From: Fragilaria crotonensis
Lineage: Eukaryota > Bacillariophyta > Fragilariophyceae > Fragilariales > Fragilariaceae
Reading direction: 5' to 3'
Assembly (NCBI GenBank): GCA_022925895.1
Contig: JAKSYS010000335.1
Coordinates: 1-64,000, forward strand
DNA length: 64,000 bases
The translations under genes and the position numbers were made by a program. The notes below the pieces were generated by a model. It was not told where the DNA came from and did no database searches. It worked only from the letters and a program-made list of their open reading frames with translations. Below are positions 38,201 to 49,900 of this stretch, one piece after another. The stretch's first letter is position 1, and each line of letters begins with the position of its first letter.

Positions 38201-40907
38201 GCGATCTAATCGCTGACGCAGAGGCGGCACTGCGCAACCCGTCAGCTCAGAAATTCCTTATTTCGGTACTCAGTCAGAGATCGCGGCTAGAAAATCAAAG
38301 GAAGCGCCGTTCCGGCGCTGATGACAGGGGCCGTCGTGGAGGCAACCAGCCCACTTTGTCGCGTCTAGAACCTCCAGCGTTTGATTGTTTGGTACGCTTA
38401 GGTTGCGCGATGCTGGACGCTTGCCTAGAGAACAAGAATTATGAAGCGGGTTACAATTTGCTTACTCAGACACAAGGATTCTGCACAATCCAGTCGATGG
38501 ACGGAAAACCGGTGTCAAAGAAGGACACAAGTCTTGACAACGCGAACGTGATCTACATGACAGCGCGAATCAGCCTTCATCCAATCTTCGCAGAGCTGGA
38601 CCTGTGGGAAGGCGTGCTGCAAATGAAGCTTGAAGAAGGAGAGAGAGAGCGGAAAGACGAAGAGTCTGATTCAAAGGATGACATGAAGGATGCTGATCAA
38701 ATCGATTATGACACGACCGTGTCGACTCTTTACGAAATGCTGGCATTTGGGGTCCCATCTGAAGAACTTGCCCGATTTGCCACTTGCGTCAGCGAGAAGA
38801 AGGGCTGGTTTGCGACTGAACGTGGACACAACCTTCTTTTGCAGGCTAGAAGGCTTAGTGCCAAGCGGGAAAACGGCAATGAGGCGACTGGCGCTGCTGG
38901 TGACTTAGATATGATGCGTGGCGGAAAGATACACGGCGACGATAAGCAGTTCGGAGTGGGTGGTGCTGTCCTTGATGTTGACGAAGGTAGGTTGCACTGG
39001 AAATCCATCGGCTGGTGTCACCCAGCTGCCGCGAGTGCCAGTCGCCCGGCATCGCAAGTTTTGCAGGATGGCGAATCTGGCATGACGGCAAGCTCAAAGG
39101 TTGGTCAGAACCTTCTCAGCATGATTGGTCACGAACAAAAGAAAGAGGATGCAGATATCGACAAGTACCTGAAACGATCACCTGTAACGTCATTGGCTGC
39201 TTTTGGCCCGTCGATCGTTGCAAGCGGTGGCCTTGATGGAAGTGTCTTCGTAGCTCATACAATTCTTTTCCCTGAAGATAGCAAGGATCATGAACCTATC
39301 GTTCGTGGTGTGCGCCTTGACTGGGGCAGCTCTGGAAGCAGAACAACGGTCGCCGGCACTGGGTCGTCGTCAATGGATGGCGAATACGGCGTTGGGGCAG
39401 TGAGTTGCCTAGCAGCGGCGAAAGGTGCTGGCTATCGAAACACGGCCCTCACCGCCGCTGGGACCAGCTACAGCAAGGACGTTGTAGGAAAACCCGACGA
39501 AGATGACCTTCTTCAGACCATGGAAGGTTGTCGAGTTGTCGCCGGGACCACAGGGGGTGATCTTCGCGTTTGGTCTGTGAAAGAGGTGTACGCTGCAACC
39601 GCACTAGCTAAGAAGGGTGAATCTGACGAAGGGGCGGGATCCACTGATAGAATCGCCCACGGTGGTGCGGAAGGCCTGACCTCCACTTATGCGTCACGAA
39701 ACAGGCGCGGAAGCATCACCGAGATCGCGGCGGGTAGTGCTTTCAGCAGATTAAAGGTTTCCTTGCGAGGTCGAGCTTTGTCTGGGCACAGGGGCGGGGT
39801 ATCCTGTATTGACGTCCCGTCTCATATCTATAGGCCAGACACACTTGTTACTGGAGGAGCGGATGGTTTCATCAAACTATGGTCTCTGCGAAGTCCTACA
39901 GGGCGACGCGCAAGCAACGATATCTTGGGAGGTTCGTCGACGAACGTATTTAATACGTCGAATCTAGCTGGCAGTAGCGGTGACCCATTATCGCAGTCTA
40001 GAACCAAGGGCAGCCGCGGGGGTGACGCTCTAAGTATCCTGTCCGGTCACACAGGCCGGGTGCTCTGTGTGAAGACTGCTTGGCACGGCGACCGTTTGTT
40101 AAGTGGTGGGGCGGATCGCACAGTGCGAATCTGGGATCTGGCTGGAGCTGGTGGCTCTGGCAAGTTTTTGCATGAACTTCGGGGACATTTAGGGTGAGTA
40201 ATGGCTCTGCGTGCATCTTTCCCTGAAAGTATTTCGTTCGCTTTGCTAACCGTTGTTCTCAATGCAGCTGGGTAACTCAATGTCATTATTGGGGTCCAAA
40301 TACAATAGTCTCTGGCTCCACTGACAGATCGATTGCTCTATGGGACGCCCGCGTTCGGCGATCTCCCCTGTTCGTCCTCAGGTATCACAAATCTCCGGTG
40401 TCGGACCTTCTTGTCGGTTCAAGAACTGATCCGATGATGGTTTCGGCCGCCGCAGATGGAACTGTGGCAACGTGGGATTTCCGCACATTGTCTGGCTCTG
40501 ATTCAGAGGCGTCGAAATCGGCTCCGATTGCGTCTCAGAATCCGGAGGGCTCCGCGAAGAAAACCAATTCGGTCAGAGCCCCTGCGTCTAATATGACAAC
40601 GCCTGGACAAAAATCAGTCCGGCAATCTGGGACGGTTTTGCTGTCGCGTGGGCCCGGCCGTCAGCGACGGACAGTGCTCAGTGTTGGCGTGGACGCCATA
40701 GTTCGAGAGTGGGACATCTCCACCGGCCAACCAGTTCGACATGATGCCTCAAATCACGTTGATGTCATATCCTGCTTTCACAGCTTCTCAGACAACGCGC
40801 AGGCTTCTGGAGTTGAGCCTGGTGATGGTGCTGCTTCTTTCGCTGGGACAATTACTAGTTCCTGGGATGGTACCATTCGAATGCGCAAGTTGGTGAGAAG
40901 GAAATAG
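32297..40907 (+). CDS. Large DENN-WD40 protein (SCD1/DENND3-like), three exons
   Basis: Three exons, 32297-36630, 36699-40193 and 40268-40907, join in frame through introns with GTAAGT...AG (68 bp) and GTGAGT...AG (74 bp), giving 2822 residues. Residues 1-420 are Arg/Ser/Glu-rich and disordered. About 530-650 look like a C2 domain (LRVCLLSAVDLPF). uDENN is at about 1055-1150 (FCFPEG), cDENN at about 1230-1440 (VLLAAALTECKILIHS, LIYPFVWALPFLPVLP) and dDENN at about 1500-1610. The last 550 residues are WD40 repeats (GHRGGVSCIDV, GGADGFIKLWSL, GGADRTVRIWDLAG). DENN proteins are GDP-GTP exchange factors for Rab GTPases. The DENN-then-WD40 order matches plant SCD1 and animal DENND3, so a role in membrane traffic is likely. 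The 2822-residue length exceeds those relatives. Confidence 0.88.
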
Positions 40908-41314
40908 AAGGGATGCATTCGTAATTACTTTGCAATGAAACACGCCTGTATCTTCACGATGCTTACCTGTTGGTTGGTTTCTGTCATTTTCACGTATCGT
41001 GAAGGGCTTACAATTCGTGGCTTTCGTAACCGCATTTCGATTTCCTTGTCGGATACAAACTTCGTATAATTCGAATCGTCAGGTTTCTCGCCCTGGTAAA
41101 CTTATCTTGGACTTGCCATTAACCTGTCAGCCGTGTTAACGTTTATGTTCGCGATATGATGCCCACTTCGAAGGTAACCGAGGTGTGGACTAGCACTCAA
41201 CATCCAACCAGTCGTGCCGCAACCGCGAAGTAACTATCGAATCAATGCGACAGGTTGCGGTCGAGACATGCCTCCTGCCGTGCCATTGTCATTGTGTACG
41301 TCGAATATTCTTGG
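40908..41314. other. Intergenic region after the DENN gene
   Basis: This should include the 3' UTR of the DENN-WD40 gene. No coding sequence or RNA gene is seen. Confidence 0.4.
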
Positions 41315-41370
41315 CACCTAATTCCTTACACTAGGTTTCATTTCAGATGTACCTATAGTTCCCAGCGTTG
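41315..41370. repeat. Direct repeat flanking the HSF fragment (left)
   Basis: The 56-bp segment starting CACCTAATTCCTTACACTAG and ending CTATAGTTCCCAGCGTTG recurs with few changes at 41961-42018. The two copies bracket the heat-shock-factor fragment. Confidence 0.8.
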
Positions 41371-41505
41371 ACGACCCGCCCACAGCTTGGATCATCAACG
41401 TCGTCAATCACTTCTGCGTAATCCCTAAGTCGATATCAAACCTTCAGAAGCAACAACAACAACTGCATCTCCAGTGACAGCGACAGCAACAGCAACAACT
41501 TTGCG

Positions 41506-41852
41506 GTGAAGCTGATCACAAGGTCTGGTCGGAAGCTTAGACAACCCACTGTAGAGAGTTTATCCTCCCTGGCCACTTTGCCTGATCCGCAGCCGCCGAC
41601 AAGCCTCTCCACAACAACGACGGTCGGTTCTGGGGCGGTCGCCAGTGGTGAGATGAGCAATCGAGATCCCGTGCATGCGTTTTCATCCCGACTTCATGAG
41701 ATTTTGAGTAACCCAGAGTACAGTGCTGATGTATCATGGCTACCGCACGGTCGCGCTTGGAAAATATGAAAATATTGGACAAGGCGGGGTTCGAAAAGAA
41801 CGTGATTCCAAATCATTTTCGACACACACGCTATGCACGTGTCATGAGACAG
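41506..41852 (+). pseudogene. Truncated heat-shock-factor DNA-binding domain
   Basis: A frame from 41506 has a Ser/Thr/Pro-rich start and then the HSF-type winged-helix domain: DPVHAFSSRLHEILSNPEY and VSWLPHGRAWKI. An 8-bp near-duplication (AAAATATG/AAAATATT at about 41762-41777) shifts the frame and creates a stop. In the next frame the domain continues with KAGFEKNVIPNHFRHTRYA and ends RVMRQ at a perfect CAG/GTGAGT splice donor (41852/41853). The following exon with the rest of the recognition wing is not found before the next feature. HSF families are greatly expanded in diatoms, so this is probably a broken duplicate. Translation as a functional factor is unlikely. Confidence 0.75.
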
Positions 41853-41960
41853 GTGAGTTTGTCCCGTTCCAATTAAAAACGGTTGTAAAAATCAGTGGAG
41901 ACAAGCTCGTTTCTGCATTCTCTTGAAGAGATTGAATCTTCGTACCAACGGCAGAACTTG

Positions 41961-42018
41961 CACCTAATTTCTTATACTAGAGGTTCCACTTCAGATGTAC
42001 CTATAGTTCCCAGCGTTG
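41961..42018. repeat. Direct repeat flanking the HSF fragment (right)
   Basis: Partner of 41315-41370, offset by about 647 bp, with a few substitutions and a 2-bp difference. It abuts the stop codon of the 42019-42456 frame. Confidence 0.8.
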
Positions 42019-42456
42019 CTATTCCGAGGATGCGTGCGGCGTTGCTTCTCCATGGCGGCAATTCACCTCTGTTTCATCAATAAATTTTTCCATTTCTTCT
42101 TCAAAGAGAATCTGAGTTTCTTGTAGATGCTCGTAGATCAGCGCCATGCGCTTCGCAGACGAATCGTCGGTGACTCCTTCAGCTTCTTCCTCTTTCTTGC
42201 CCCTGTCACACTTGATATCCCCTGCGTGCGTGATCTCGCATCTCGTTCTCTTTCGGTGCAAACGGTCCTCTCTGGGGTTATTCTCATCCGATTGAGAAGC
42301 TTGTATTCGAGAGCGGACGACGAACCCCCCCACGCTATTCACGAGCTCCTTGAGCTCCTGGAAAGCGACGTAGGCTTCGACCAAACTTTCCAAGAGGGCT
42401 TGTTGAGATTCAACGGTCGCGTCGCGTGGCACAATAGAACTTGAAGTGGATGGCAT
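42019..42456 (-). CDS. Small coiled-coil hypothetical protein, 145 aa
   Basis: No family is recognised. Two helical, heptad-like stretches (QQALLESLVEAYVAFQELKE and MALIYEHLQETQILFEEEME) are separated by a highly charged, basic-acidic linker (RLHRKRTRCE, RGKKEEEAEG) that includes a possible nuclear localisation signal. The frame is intact, but the surroundings are repeat-rich, so confidence that it is a gene is moderate. Confidence 0.4.
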   Translation of the reverse strand: MPSTSSSIVPRDATVESQQALLESLVEAYVAFQELKELVNSVGGFVVRSRIQASQSDENNPREDRLHRKRTRCEITHAGDIKCDRGKKEEEAEGVTDDSSAKRMALIYEHLQETQILFEEEMEKFIDETEVNCRHGEATPHASSE

Positions 42457-42504
42457 GGTTGTGTGCTGTCGACAAAACCAAAAAGTACTTTGCTTAATAA
42501 AGGT

Positions 42505-42775
42505 TAACAGATTTCGTTCAGAAGGGACTTGTTGGGTTCGCCCAGGTAGACCAAAGGAGTGCTGAGTTCAATCAAAAAGAGTACAATGATTTCGTTTGAA
42601 AGGGACTTCGGTGTGGGTTTGCCCAGGTTCACAAGAATGGGCTTCTGAGATCAGTGCGGAAAGAATGGCAACGCGACATATCGACATATCGTAATAGTCT
42701 TTTGTGAAGGTCAATAATGTTGTTACGTGGGTTCATCACTTAACATGACAACGCGACATATCGGAAATACATGTA
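42505..42775. repeat. Degenerate short direct repeats
   Basis: Two imperfect pairs are visible. GATTTCGTTCAGAAGGGACT (about 42510) resembles GATTTCGTTTGAAAGGGACT (about 42586), each followed by GGGTT(C/T)GCCCAGGT. CAACGCGACATATCG occurs at about 42669 and 42749. Period is about 76-80 bp. Confidence 0.6.
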
Positions 42776-43779
42776 GAATATTGTGATCCATACGTTTGTT
42801 CGATCACTTAACATCCTCCTTGCATTACGAATGGCCAAATCACCCAATCGCATACAACAAGATCATATATCAGATACATCAGTGAACACTTATAGGTCCG
42901 AGGTACTAAGATGGGGGGGTTCGGGGATTATGATTGTTGTGTTCTCGATATTCCAGATTTGTCCATTAACTCTCAGCTATTTAGCAGTGTGAAACATTTA
43001 TTCGAAAGACGGTCAGCTACATGTGTCCAAGCAGTCTTTAATGGACATAGAATCTGATTAAGCCTGCATAGGATGTGAAATGAACAACATTTATCGTCCG
43101 AATTCTGCTAATAGGGACAAAGGGAACACTACGGAACCCGTAAGCTGGTGTGGTAGGTTTGACTACTAAAGTAGCCTACTAAAGCTCGCTTTACTTGGAT
43201 GCACTAACGCACCTCATTGATACGTTTATTAGTAAGTTCAACTTATATATACAGTACTATCGAGCTTACTAATTTACTGTCGCGTTTTGTACTACTACCG
43301 GTACGGCAAACTAGAAACATGTAATGCCGTGACAGGTGAACACCCTAATTTCATTGATGAACATTTACCTGAAATTGCTAAATCAATCAACAGATTGGAT
43401 GGTGAAGATGATAATGTGCAAACCAAATAATTAGTTGAAATATATCCTGCATCAGAACTAATAGTGTGGAGGAATTGTGCATTTAATTGCACATTGAAGT
43501 TAGCTACTACTAGTGTCTATTCTCCTGGGCAAAATATTTAATTAACGACACAATTGTTGTTAGATAAAAACAACATTTTCGTACCTTTGCAAGACGGTCT
43601 GTCGTGCAAATATTACTACGGGCTACACAACAATTGACATCGACCATCGGCATCAAGAATACAACAAATGATTCCATTTCTTGAAATGTTGACAAAGAAT
43701 AGTGTTTTTTAATCATCATGCAATGCGCTGAAGTGGGCGGCAAAGCATATAGTTTGTTCTGTTTTGTATTATTTGAGGC
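42776..43779. other. Non-coding stretch, nothing recognised
   Basis: Small frames occur on both strands (for example 43295-43492 and 43510-43743 minus), but none shows a motif. A run of seven G at about 42911-42917 is the only low-complexity feature of note. Confidence 0.35.
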
Positions 43780-44440
43780 CCTTAACTATCTGTCGTTGGG
43801 CCTGGTATATATTCTACATGATTTTCATTGGTCGTTTTAGTGGGTGGAGCACTTCGCCATGCAGTACTGCTGTCTAATTTCTTCACGTTCTCAGACAAAC
43901 TTCCCATATGCCCAGTCACGTTTCAATGTATGGTGAACCCGGTGATGACCTCACTTTCCGTTTGATTTGATTGGAGCATGTTCTAACCCAAAGGGAAATA
44001 TGTGTCATAAACCAGCAAAATATTGTGACGTTCGGTATATATTCTACACGATTATAATTTGCTGTAGAGATTGGTACATTTTCTACATGATTTTTCAACG
44101 TTTTCTTTGCTGTTGGACCTCTGTTTTTCTGTTCAATGCTGCTGATTTAGAACTTGAACGGAAGACAAACCTTCCATATGCCCCACCAAGGTATGTAAAT
44201 GATGAACACGTTGCTGCCCTCACTTTCGGTTGAACGTGACAGGAGCATAATCTGATCATAGGATCAAATGTGTCATGAAATTCTGCTATCTGTCGTGAGT
44301 TACGGTATATATTCTACGTAATTCACGTGAAGAGAAAAAAACAGAAAACTAAAAAATAAATCAACCCACCTCGTCGGGAACGTCTAATTGCGTTAGTTCT
44401 CATCTGAGTTAAAGGAAACCCATATGCCCCACTGGGTTTG
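43780..44440. repeat. Imperfect tandem repeat, period about 230-270 bp
   Basis: Two markers recur in register. GGTATATATTCTACATGATT appears near 43805, with variants near 44034 and 44304. CCATATGCCC appears near 43908, 44177 and 44422. Each unit also mentions a GTGTCAT or GACCTCACTTTC-like block. The units are strongly diverged, so this is an old minisatellite or decayed element end. Confidence 0.65.
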
Positions 44441-45894
44441 AGGAGACCATGCTTGACACGATGGTCATGTAGTTTTGACAGGTTGCATAGGGAAGTCGGA
44501 TTTCAGCGTAGGCTGAAAAATGTCTTTCATTAAATATTTGTCGTTAATTAATGACAGAAGTAGAATAGACACTAGTATGCACAAAAAATGACTTAAGAGT
44601 GTCATTCCAAATAAGACACATGAACAAGCCCTGCCTATAACACCATTCTTTGCGTCACTCAGCCAGCCCTCAGATGCTGTTTCTAAGTAGGAATCCTGCA
44701 TCTACAAAAGTGGGGCAGGGAGTGTGGATTGCTTGCTCAAAAGTCAATTATGGGCATGTTTGATCCTATTCTTATGAATGGTGTAAAGCCTTCTGTCATA
44801 ATGCAATGGTAGAGAGCCAGCCATGATGTTGATGACTTGCTTACTATGCACTTTCATAGTGGGTAAAGGAGTGAAGAATTTACATAGATTATGTCATCAC
44901 TAGCACCATTGCTACTACAACCATGCTTGGCAGCACCACTATGATTGATGCCAACAACAATGATGGTGCTGAGGTTGTGAGATCATGGGTAACAGACATT
45001 GCTGCGGCAAAACTGTTCGTTTTCCCAGGCTACAGTGTCTTGTTCACACTGCAAATGGGACCCATTCTTGAGGACTTTTGAATGTTGTCTCACTGCTCTG
45101 ATCTTGTTGTCATGAAATTGACTTCTGTGTTCAGCATGCCCAGCGAAGAAGCTAGCTCGTTGAATGAGAGCTCGGCAACAACAACAGGAGTCCAAGTAAA
45201 GCTTCAACATTGCAATAATGAGGATGATTGCAATCAGCTTGTTTGTTTGCAACCCTCAGTGAATGCTTTTAGGATGCAGGAATTGAACAGTTGCTTCTTG
45301 CATCTTGCACAATTGGGGAAGAAGACGGCAAAACTAAATGATCATATTGTTTTGATGCACTGAAGAGGGTGACCAAGACGCAATCCATTATTGCAAAACA
45401 GGAGTTCCTCATAAGTTCTACTGCTGTCGACAATCCAAACAGAGACAATTGTACCTACTTGAGCTTCAAAAACTCAATCAAGGATTGGCACATGCGACTA
45501 AAGACTTGATGTTTGCTGAGGAATAGATAATTCTTGACAATGAAGTAGGAGCAGAGACTCTGGATGTCAATCAAGTAGACATGATGATTGATGCCACCAT
45601 TTCCAGTGTGCTTCTCAACAACAGCAACAAAATGCCAATCAGGGAGACGACAGGGAGCCCGATGCCAATGTTTCTCGCACCCGATGTGGACAAAGGTGAC
45701 ATGGTGGATAAATACAATATAGGCTAGTACTATGCATGTCCTTTTGATGCGGGAATGTGTTGTCGAACGAGAGCATCTGGAAATGGAGTCACATAATCAT
45801 CATGAGTTTTGTCGTTGTCGCCCTCGTTGTCGTTGTTGCCATCATCATCATTGTCATATTCATTAGCCCAAACACTATGGACGCCTTCTTCCCA
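44441..45894. other. Non-coding stretch with decayed frames
   Basis: No gene can be supported. A plus frame at 45082-45363 (93 codons) and its surroundings read as interrupted, Asn/Thr-rich peptide, which may be a remnant belonging to the adjacent Harbinger-like element. Low-complexity ATCATCATC and GTTGTCG tracts occur near 45810-45860. Confidence 0.35.
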
Positions 45895-46502
45895 TCATTG
45901 TCTATCTAAGCCATCAATATCAAGGAGCTTTTTGTGTAGGTTGCAGCAAGTGAAGAATACTTTGTCAGGCCCATTTGTTCCGTGAATTCGTATTCCTGTG
46001 TTGAGAATAAGCCACCTCCCTTCAGAACAATGCCAAAGGTGCATTCTATAACTTTTCTTAGCGACTGCAACCATGCTGAAAAGCAAATCTCAGCTCAATG
46101 ATTGCTTGTCTTGATTGGGGCTGTTGGGCGATCACGGTATCCATTGTCAACAAACAACCACCCACCAAAGTAAGGCTGAAATACCACATCACCTGAGTTG
46201 TTATGCACAAGAACATTGAATTCAATGTTGTCTAGTATCTTATAATCATCCAGTCCTTGCATGAATGGATCAAAGATGGTCAGGGTTTTGTTGTTCCACC
46301 TTGCAGGGTGCCCGGTTGTTGTCGCCAAGATGCGGCTGTGTGTGTTGACTTGAACGCAATACGTGCCTACCAATGCTTGTTTGGAACACACTCAAGGATG
46401 ATGTGGGTAGCATCAGTGGAGGCCATCTGCTGGTCAGCATGTTCTGCACACGATGGACTCAAGACATACCTCTGGTACAATGCAGTAGAGACAATTGGGT
46501 AA
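45895..46502 (-). pseudogene. PIF/Harbinger-type DDE transposase remnant
   Basis: Reading the minus strand from 46502, the blocks of a DDE_Tnp_4-type core appear in order. ASTDATHIILECVPNK holds the first Asp. HPARWNNKTLTIFDPF follows, then VDNGYRDRPTAP with the second Asp. KVIECTFGI holds the Glu, and TGIRIHG...CCNLHKKLLDIDGL ends it. They lie in at least three frames (98-codon piece 46095-46391, 63-codon piece 45895-46086), so the gene is dead. Stramenopile genomes carry many such endonucleases. No terminal repeats were found around it. Confidence 0.72.
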
Positions 46503-46929
46503 AACAGGGTTCGCAGTAAAAAACTAGCAAATTATCGATCATAAGCCCTAACTGTAACTGATCTCACCGTTTTTCAAGTGTATCTTGTTTACCCTGTTGA
46601 CTTCGTCCCAAGCGCTTTGTACCGTAATCTGTGATCTTAGTTCTCCACCAGCGACGCAAGGCGCAACAGCAAAGTACTCCTGAGTACTCGACAAGTACAG
46701 TACCGATTTTCACGACTCGGGTCTGAGTACTTGTAGGCTCGTCTTGTACTCCGTTGTCCTTGGAAGCAAGTGCCTAACAAACTACTCCACTACCAGGAAC
46801 GAGTAGGTTGAATCACAGTTCATTTTGTACCCCCGCAACCTTGGACCGCCCGGTCAGCCCTCGGGCGAATGAACATCTCCCTTTCCTGGTTATAATACAT
46901 CCAGGACTGCTGGAACACAAAAGTCAGCC
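46503..46929. other. Intergenic region, GTAC-rich
   Basis: This should contain the 3' UTR of the TPR gene. AGTACT, GTAC and GAGTAC words cluster at about 46670-46760. Confidence 0.4.
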
Positions 46930-49900
46930 CTAACGCAGTCGCATCTTCTTCAATTCTCCCAGCGACCCACGAATATCTGTCAGGATCTGTCGCTCAAGTA
47001 GCTCCTTTCGCCTCCCTTCTGATGTAGTATTCACTTCAGTCGCTCGAATGGCAAGTAATGCCTTTTCAAGTTTGTCCACTTCGGCTTCAACGTCGTTCTG
47101 CTTGCGATGCGCTCGACTCATCTTGTACAGAATTACTGCTTCAGCTTGCCGCCGGTTAGATGCGTCCTCGATACTTTCAAGCCTGGAGAGGATTTCTTCA
47201 TAATATTGCAGTCCTTGAGAACATCCACCACTCGACGATAATGCGTCGGCCAGACTGTCCATTGTCGTTATGACTGTTGGGTGAGTTTGGCCAAGAACTC
47301 CCTCCTGCAGCTAAATGCGCAAAGGATATCGTAAGCAAGATTTTGTCATAGCATTCGAGTACTGAAGGGCAAAACTTACACTGAGCGCTTCTTTGGGACC
47401 AACGCGGCTTTTTGATGCATTTCGCGATAGCGATAGAGGTAACCGAGATTGCAAAGAGTCGTCGCAGTGCCAAACATAAGCGGACCGCTATCTGGTTCAT
47501 GACACAAGGCGTTTCTCTGGATGTCAAGAGCGGCCTCAAAAGCTCGCCTTGCTTCTCTAAGTTCATTGAATTCGACATGAACACAGGCAATATTGTTGTA
47601 TACCCTCGAGAGCGACGGGTGCAAGGCCCCGAGAGCTCGCTTTCGAATCGATAACGCTTCGAGAAACGCTTGCAGTGCTCTGTCGAATTGGTGCAATAGT
47701 AGCAACGAAATGCCGACCTTTACTTGTGACACGGCAACTTCAGGGTGATCCCTCCCGAGAGATCCCTTTCGGACACGAACAGCAAGCTCGAAGTAGTCTA
47801 GAGCTTGCGTATGCTCATTTAAGCGCAGATGTACCAAACCAACATTGTGAAGAGCAGCTCCGACATCCTCGTGAAGCTCGCCACGAATCCGACGCTGACA
47901 CTCGAGCACAGCCATAAACAAATGTTTTGCTTCCTGCAGCCGGTTTTTCTGTAGAAGTGGTTAGCGAAAGCACGAAGGACGTTAAAACATCCGTTGAGGG
48001 CTTACCTTCAAGTACCGAGAGGCAACTACATGGATATCAGAAAGGTGGCGCTCAGGGTTTTCAAGCATTCCTTTTGACAATCGGACCTTTTGATCGATGA
48101 TAGCAAAGTGATGTCGACTCAGCGGGGCAATGCCTTCATCGTTTTCTTCGAACTCCTTGTCGACGCCACCCCGCGGAGGAGACAATGGCTTCCGCCTTGC
48201 GTCCCCAGTCCATCGACCTCTCATAGTCTGGGCTAAAGGCTGAACAAGCTGTCCAAGGGTGTCGCGAGATGGGACAGATGCAGATGGCCTTACGACCATT
48301 ATCTCGTGAGATGACAGGTTCACACCGTCATCGTCATCGTCGCCTCCCCGGACTAGAAAGGATGAAAGGAGATCCACTCGATCTCCACTTCCATTAATGA
48401 GACAACTCTCCTCTGCATCATAAGCGTGACTGCTGGATTGTCGGCCTAACGACGAATCAGATTCACTGCTACTTGGCGCGACAGGGGTTCTTGTATCGGA
48501 AACGAATGATCCATCCGGACTCGACGACTTACGAGTTGGTGACTGCCTGGGAATGTAGTGAGGTTCAATATAAATCTTCGTTTTTTCCAGTGTTCGGGAT
48601 CTTCTCCTTTTTGGAGGATCGTTCAGTAGTGAATCATCCTCATCGGTGGGAGCAACGTCAGAAACAGTTGATGCGGCGTCTAGGGGTCGGGGGGGTGCTA
48701 CAGCACGAGTTCCAACTCTTGCACCTCTTGAGAGTGGCTTAACGGGTTGAGACAGCACATCTTTTGATCTCAACTTGCGAGCAGCAATGGACTGAGCGAT
48801 AAGCTCCAGCAACGGGGATGACGAATCAGCCTTTGGAGCGGGTGCGTCTTGCGCTACCTTTATGGAGCGGCCTGGAGATCCAGACGTAGCTGTGGATGGA
48901 GACGCGGGCAAATTTCTCGATATGCCAAACGATTCCGGTTCACGAGTTGACAAATCAGTGTGAATTGCAACTTTTCTCGATTTGTTGGGCGTTTGGTTAC
49001 ATCGAAAGGTGGGTCCTATTTCCTGCGGCATTAGCGATGAATTTGTCCGAACCATGTCGTGTAGCGACTTCACTTGGAGAGACAGGGGGTGCTGATGCCC
49101 AAGGACGGTCGACCTTATCTCCAGTGATTCCGCTAAATGACTCTCAGCCTCCCACATGACTATTTCGTTGGTGCCGTCTTGCCGCAGCCACTCTAAACCT
49201 AGACCACCGAGATTCGCTAACGTATCAGCCACTTCGAGTAGTCTCGCTCTCAGATCCTCACGGGTGCACTTCATGCGCTTGACTCGCAGATTATGTCGTT
49301 GAATATTCAGTGCCCTGGTCAGGCTGTCCTTCGACTCGCTGAAGTTTTGTAGGTGAAGGTGTGCCACGCCTAAAATGAAAGTGTGAGCATTAGGTGGAGG
49401 CACAAGGTATTTTGTATCGTTCCACGTACCGATGTTGTTGTGAAGATTCGCTATTAACGGATGGTGCGGATTGCTTGCGTAGTGTACGGTGCGGATTCTC
49501 AGAGCCTCCTCAAAAGTTATCAACGCAGGGTTGAATTGACGAGCTTGAAGAAGCAGGAAGCCAATCTTCACCAAACTGACAGCCACGTTGGGGTGGTTCT
49601 TTCCTAGTGAATCTCGAGCCGTTCGGGCAGCCCGTTGGAAGCATTCCAACGACTGCTGGCGGACATGTGTCTGCTGCAAAGTTCCCTCTAACAAGATGTC
49701 TGCCCTTTGCGCGTGTACCATGCCCAAGTTGTGATAGGCTGATGCCACTAATGGATGGCGAGCACCATGCTGCTTCTGGTAAATGTCCAAGACTCTCCCA
49801 AGGAGGACAAGGGCTATATCATACTCTCCCTGTTCAACATGGTTTTGTGCTGCCACCGCCATTTGATTCGCATCAGGCAGCTTGCTGTGTTTTCCAATCT

